From CAYOBW01 sp964402115 (GTDB taxonomy: Bacteria; Verrucomicrobiota; Kiritimatiellia; UBA8416; CAYOBW01), in the NCBI GenBank assembly GCA_964402115.1, contig CAYOBW010000031.1, forward strand, positions 1 through 37,867: a stretch of DNA of 37,867 nucleotides. The letters are read 5' to 3'. The position numbers and the translations under genes are program-made. This document shows, one piece after another, positions 34,186 through 37,867 of this stretch. Position 1 is the first letter of the stretch; the number at the start of each line of letters is the position of its first letter. Below the pieces are notes generated by a model. The model ran no database searches. It was not told where the DNA came from and worked only from the letters and a program-made list of their open reading frames with translations.

Positions 34186-36423
34186 ATGAAGCTGTCAGGT
34201 TGCGGGTTGTTGATTCTGACTGTGGCTTGCGGCGTGGCGGGCGCCGCGGATACGCCGGCGGGCGCGGGGAGCGAGGTGACCAATGCGCCGCCCACGCTAG
34301 TCACGGACACCGTGCGCGCAGCTATGGCCGACGGCGTTGCCTACCTGCTGAGCGAATGTCGCGCGGGGCGAGACGGGCTGCCTGTTATTCCCGTCAACCG
34401 CACCCGTGGACAGGCGGCGGGAGGCTCTGCCGATCCGGACCGCTGGGGCTCCGGTTTCCTGGGCGACAACGGTTGTGTGCTGGCGACGCTGCGCCTCTGC
34501 GGGGTGGCGGAACGCGATCCGGTCGTGCGGGCACTGGCAGACCGTCTCAACAAGCTGATCGAGCGCGATGGGCCGCCTGACACCACCTGGGATGTAGCCT
34601 GGTTGGCCCTGGCGTTCTGCCGCCTGTCGGAGTCGGCGTACACGCCGGCCCGCGAGATGCTGCTCAGCCGTTTGCTGGACGGCCAGATCACGGATGGACC
34701 CGCGCGTGGCTTGTGGGGGCCCGTCTGCGTCAACACACGCTTGCTGGCGGCCATGCAGGCGCGCGAACGCAAGCTGCGCGAGGATCTCGCCGGCGCCGGC
34801 GCCGACGCGACGCGCAAAAGCGACCTCGAGGCGAAACTTGCGGACCTCTTGCGTTTCTATCCGCGCGTCTCGCAGTTGGGCCGCCTGGACCGCAAGATGA
34901 CGCGCGGCGACACGGTTGCCCCGCCCGGGGAGCGGCCGGTCATGCGGGATGGCGCTCCCTACTACTTTCAGAACCAGACCCTGGCCGACCTGGAGTCCTC
35001 CGAACTGGCGCTGACGGCGTTGCGCGAGGCCGCCCGCCAGAAGCTGCTGCCCGGGAAGACGCCGCGGCCGATGGTTTCCGCCATGTCCGAGCTGCTCGCG
35101 CCGGAGAAAGCTGAAACGGTGTTCGAGCGCGCGGCCGCGGCGCTGGCAAAAACCCAGGCTGCCGACGGCGGGTGGACGGAGTTGAACGTACAGCAGCCCT
35201 GCCAGGATTTTCAGGAGCTGGGTGTGACGGCGCTGGACCCCGCCCTGATGCTGCCGCTGGAGTCGCCCCGGCACGCACTGTCCATCGCCCGCGGCCTGGC
35301 CGCTTTGCAGGCTGTCGTCGAGTCTTCCGCGTCCGGTTCAGGTGTGGTCAGCGCGGACGAACTGGCCAAGGGGCGAACGGCCCTCCTGGCCGCGGTTGCG
35401 CCACTGGTGACCGGCTTCAAGACCTACCAGGGCACGGGTGCAGCCAGCCCCTGGGATCTGTTGAGCGTGGCGGTCGACTGCCACCGCGTGCCCGGCAGCT
35501 GCGAGGAGGACCGTCGCGATGTATGGGAGTGGCTGGCGCGCAAGACGGTTCGCGCCCAGAATGCCAATGGAAGCTGGGGGTCGCCCACGCCTCCCACTCG
35601 CAAATACGCCGACGGCACCACCGAACCCCTGCCGCCCCTCCAGATATCGTCCAGTCTCACGGCTTGGCGCGCGGCCTTGGCCGCCAAGCTTGCCGCCTTG
35701 CCGGAGGGCGGACGCAAGTCGTTCGCGGCGAAGGCGCTGGATGTGTTTCGCACGCGCGATGCCGTGGGCACGGACTCGGGAAACTGGCGGGTGCTGAATA
35801 CGGCATGCGCGCTGGAGTTTCTGGCCAGCGGCGTGCGGCCGCCCATTGCCGGCTACATCCGCACCGAGGAGTTGCGCAACGCCCCCTACGTGCTCAGCCG
35901 CGTGGTTGAGTATGTCGAGAAGGATGCGGGTGTGACCGTGGGGTTCACGCAGTTGAAGCCGGATGTCAGTCTCGAGACGGTGCGAGCGCTGCCCGTGTTG
36001 TGCTTGGTCGGCGGCAACGCCCTCAAAGAGGGTTCGGTGGCCGCGACGGTTCGGGCCTACATGGCGACTGGCGGCGTAGTCGTGGTCGAACTGCGGCCCG
36101 GCATGAACCGTGGCGAGGCTGAAGGCGGCTTGCGTAACCTCGTGCCGGGGGGCCGCACGGATCGGCTGTCGCCCACTACCCCCTGGCTGGCCGAGTTCAA
36201 GGGAACGCGCCCCGATCTGCTTGGTGTCGTTGACAAGCAAGGAGACCTCAAGGCCCTGTTCCTGCCGCTGGCCGCCAACGAGAGCGACAAGAGCGCGCTG
36301 CAACCGGCGAAGGCCGTTCAAACTGTCTACCTCCTGATCAAGTCGCGGCTGGACCCGCGGGCGCTGGCCCCCGACTACGCGCTGCAAGGCGCGAAGGAGC
36401 GCGTAGCGTCGCCCTCGTCGTGA
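34186..36423 (+). CDS. Secreted protein with cyclase/prenyltransferase-like repeats and a DUF4159-like C-terminus
   Basis: 745 aa, function unknown. ATG 34186 follows CAGAGG and begins a signal peptide (MKLSGCGLLILTVACGVAGA); cleavage near residue 20 is likely, though TVAC at 12-15 could be a weak lipobox. The body is helical and Ala/Leu-rich with elements recalling alpha-toroid repeats of the squalene cyclase/prenyltransferase clan: DGGWTE near residue 330 and NGSWGS near 463, each after a helix. The last 180 residues (from about 565, NAPYVLSRVVEYVEKDAGV) pass through LPVLCLVGGNALKEGSVAATVRAYM split around 605-630 and GGVVVVEL, consistent with a DUF4159-type flavodoxin-like fold. No catalytic DxDD motif is seen, so it is probably not an active cyclase. 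It is divergent from rpsB. Confidence 0.75.
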   Translation: MKLSGCGLLILTVACGVAGAADTPAGAGSEVTNAPPTLVTDTVRAAMADGVAYLLSECRAGRDGLPVIPVNRTRGQAAGGSADPDRWGSGFLGDNGCVLATLRLCGVAERDPVVRALADRLNKLIERDGPPDTTWDVAWLALAFCRLSESAYTPAREMLLSRLLDGQITDGPARGLWGPVCVNTRLLAAMQARERKLREDLAGAGADATRKSDLEAKLADLLRFYPRVSQLGRLDRKMTRGDTVAPPGERPVMRDGAPYYFQNQTLADLESSELALTALREAARQKLLPGKTPRPMVSAMSELLAPEKAETVFERAAAALAKTQAADGGWTELNVQQPCQDFQELGVTALDPALMLPLESPRHALSIARGLAALQAVVESSASGSGVVSADELAKGRTALLAAVAPLVTGFKTYQGTGAASPWDLLSVAVDCHRVPGSCEEDRRDVWEWLARKTVRAQNANGSWGSPTPPTRKYADGTTEPLPPLQISSSLTAWRAALAAKLAALPEGGRKSFAAKALDVFRTRDAVGTDSGNWRVLNTACALEFLASGVRPPIAGYIRTEELRNAPYVLSRVVEYVEKDAGVTVGFTQLKPDVSLETVRALPVLCLVGGNALKEGSVAATVRAYMATGGVVVVELRPGMNRGEAEGGLRNLVPGGRTDRLSPTTPWLAEFKGTRPDLLGVVDKQGDLKALFLPLAANESDKSALQPAKAVQTVYLLIKSRLDPRALAPDYALQGAKERVASPSS

Positions 36424-36563
36424 GGAGGCGGACGATCGGCGCACGGGCAGACAAGGCGGATGGATGAACGGACAACGGCGGCAGGCTCGCGGTTTCGTCA
36501 CCATGACGCCGGGCGTGTATGAGGACCCCGGATAAGATCGCGGTCCAGGAGGAAAACTCCAAT

Positions 36564-37037
36564 TTGCTGAGCATTTTCGTAGACGCTGATGCGTGCCCGG
36601 TCAAACAGGAGGTGTATCGCGTCGCAAGCCGGTACAAACTTCATGTCACCCTGGTGGCCAACTCGTGGATGCGAGTTCCGTCTGGGCGAGGCGTTACGCT
36701 TGCCGTTGTGGGGGCCGCGTCAGACGCGGCTGACGACTGGATTGTCGAACACGTGGGCACTCGTGACATCGTGGTCACATCTGACATTCCGCTTGCGAAC
36801 CACTGTCTGAAGAAAGGCGCGCGAGTGCTCAGCCCGGCAGGGAAGCTGTTTACGGAAGACAACATCGGTCAGACCGTCGCGATGCGGGACCTGTTGTCCG
36901 AACTGCGTAGCGCGGGGGCGCTAACGGGGGGACCTGCGCCGCTGACGCAGCGCGACCGGTCGCTCTTCCTGCAGCAGTTCGATGCCGTGATCCAATCGGT
37001 CCGTCGCGAGGAGTTGCTCAACCCTGACCGGCCATGA
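36564..37037 (+). CDS. YaiI/YqxD (DUF188) family protein (TTG start)
   Basis: 157 aa; member of a widespread PIN-like family of unknown function, possibly a nuclease. The motif VDADACPVK lies at residues 6-14, with further acidic sites in TSDIPLANHCL and ADDWIVEHV; these match the conserved residues of the family. TTG 36564 puts the family N-terminus right at the start and is preceded by AGGAGG (36547-36552); an ATG at 36519 would add 15 residues and has no ribosome-binding site. It lies 140 bases after the DUF4159-like gene, with no promoter I can recognise. It converges on gdhA. Confidence 0.9.
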   Translation: MLSIFVDADACPVKQEVYRVASRYKLHVTLVANSWMRVPSGRGVTLAVVGAASDAADDWIVEHVGTRDIVVTSDIPLANHCLKKGARVLSPAGKLFTEDNIGQTVAMRDLLSELRSAGALTGGPAPLTQRDRSLFLQQFDAVIQSVRREELLNPDRP

Positions 37038-37119
37038 GGCCGTTCCTCACCTTGGCGGGCGACTCCCGCTTCGCAGGCGCCCCGTGCCCTCTCCGCGGGT
37101 TCTGAAAGGGGGCCGTTTC

Positions 37120-37158
37120 GCACAAAAGCAACGGGGCGGCCCCTGCGGGCCGCCCCGT
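37120..37158 (-). terminator. Strong intrinsic terminator of gdhA
   Basis: ACGGGGCGGCCC (37131-37142) and GGGCCGCCCCGT (37147-37158) form a perfect 12-bp stem with a CTGC loop. Read on the reverse strand, the stem is followed by TGCTTTTG, a short T tract. It lies 24 bases after the gdhA stop. On the forward strand the tail is only TCT, so it is primarily a gdhA terminator, though the stem could also slow forward transcription. Confidence 0.85.
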
Positions 37159-37182
37159 TCTCCGTCAGGTGTCAGGACCGGC

Positions 37183-37867
37183 TCAGACGAGGCCCTGGTC
37201 CAGCATGGCATCGGCGACCTTCGTGAAGCCGGCGATGTTCGCGCCCATCACGTAGTTGCCGGGCTGCCCATACATCTCGGCGGCCGTGCAGCACGCCTTG
37301 TGGATGCTCACCATGATGCCGTTGAGCCGCTGATCCACTTCCGCGCGCGACCAGCCCAGACGCATCGAGTTCTGGCTCATCTCCAGGCCCGAGGTCGCCA
37401 CGCCGCCGGCGTTGGCCGCCTTGCCGGGACCGTAGAGGATCCGGTTCTGCACGAACAGGTCCGCCGCTTCCGGCGTGCTGGGCATGTTGGCGCCTTCGGC
37501 CACGACGTAGCAGCCGTTCTTGAGCAGCGCCTTCGCGTCGTTGCCGTCAATCTCGTTCTGCGTGGCGCTCGGGAAGGCGCACTGGCAGGGCACGCCCCAC
37601 GGCCGCTTGCCGGGCAGGTACTCGGCCTTGAACACCTCGGCGTATTCCTTGATGCGACCGCGCCGGACATTCTTGAGGTCCATCGCCCACGCCAGTTTCT
37701 CGGCGTTGATGCCGTTCTTGTCGTAGATCGTGCCGTCCGAGTCGGACAGCGTCACACACGTGGCGCCGAGTTGATTCAGCTTCTCGATCGTGTACTGGGC
37801 CACGTTGCCCGAACCGGAGACCGTGCAGACCTTGCCTTCGAACGTCTCGCCGCGGGTCTTCAGCATC
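37183..37867 (-). CDS. gdhA: NADP-type glutamate dehydrogenase (C-terminal part; runs off the window)
   Basis: Interconverts glutamate with 2-oxoglutarate and ammonia in nitrogen assimilation. The 3' 228 codons are present; the frame is open at the window edge, so the catalytic N-terminal domain lies outside. The Rossmann-fold dinucleotide motif is seen at the start (TVSGSGNVAQYTIEKL), followed by CAFPSATQNEID, VAEGANMPSTPEA, the signature GPGKAANAGGVATSGLEMSQ and the C-terminal NYVMGANIAGFTKVADAML. These residues are close to those of E. coli GdhA, supporting the hexameric NADP-dependent class. It converges on the DUF188 gene. Confidence 0.95.
   Translation of the reverse strand, partial: MLKTRGETFEGKVCTVSGSGNVAQYTIEKLNQLGATCVTLSDSDGTIYDKNGINAEKLAWAMDLKNVRRGRIKEYAEVFKAEYLPGKRPWGVPCQCAFPSATQNEIDGNDAKALLKNGCYVVAEGANMPSTPEAADLFVQNRILYGPGKAANAGGVATSGLEMSQNSMRLGWSRAEVDQRLNGIMVSIHKACCTAAEMYGQPGNYVMGANIAGFTKVADAMLDQGLV

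Overview
The window is chromosomal DNA from a Gram-negative bacterium. An RND efflux system with an outer-membrane factor implies an outer membrane. No protein gives a firm species identification. The absence of rpmD from the spc region, the Cys4/Cys3His zinc forms of S14, S4 and L36, and a secreted 'cyclase-repeat plus DUF4159-like' protein suggest the PVC superphylum (Kiritimatiellota, Lentisphaerota or Verrucomicrobiota). That placement is an inference of low to moderate confidence. A run of exactly 100 N shows the sequence is a scaffold.

Region 1 (1-20.84 kb) is one co-directional transcription and translation supercluster that fuses the str, S10, spc and alpha operons: rpoC (5' end missing), rpsL, rpsG, fusA, rpsJ, rplC, rplD, rplW, rplB, rpsS, rplV, rpsC, rplP, rpmC, rpsQ, rplN, rplX, rplE, rpsN, rpsH, rplF, rplR, rpsE, rplO, secY, map, rpmJ, rpsM, rpsK, rpsD, rpoA, rplQ. 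Genes abut or overlap by a few bases. tuf, rpmD, adk and infA, which are usual in this order, are absent. The only sizeable gaps hold candidate control signals: a promoter-like site before rpsL, a hairpin with a T tract between rpsG and fusA, and a promoter-like site before rpmJ. A strong hairpin terminator follows rplQ.

Region 2 (20.9-28.7 kb) is accessory. A lone type II secretion/type IV pilus inner-membrane gene (gspF/pilC family) is followed by about 730 bases without an intact gene. That stretch carries the minus-strand remnant of a secreted-type beta-sandwich protein interrupted by an in-frame TGA. Next comes a three-gene efflux operon (membrane fusion protein, MdtB/MdtC-like RND pump, TolC-like outer-membrane factor), preceded by a 19-bp inverted repeat that could be an operator. 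The N run lies inside the outer-membrane factor gene.

Region 3 (28.7-37.9 kb) is housekeeping. mutS runs forward and converges on a reverse rpsB-tsf-pgsA-like operon. Divergent from rpsB is a 745-residue secreted protein with cyclase-like repeats and a DUF4159-like C-terminus. A YaiI/YqxD (DUF188) gene follows, then the 3' end of gdhA on the reverse strand with a strong terminator.

Base composition changes near 22 kb: the ribosomal cluster has mixed third codon positions, whereas the efflux, mutS, rpsB and DUF4159 genes are strongly G+C-rich at third positions. I did not see an unmistakably new biological system. The items most worth following are the divergent EF-G in the str position, the secreted DUF4159-like protein divergent from rpsB, the candidate efflux operator, and the interrupted remnant beside it.
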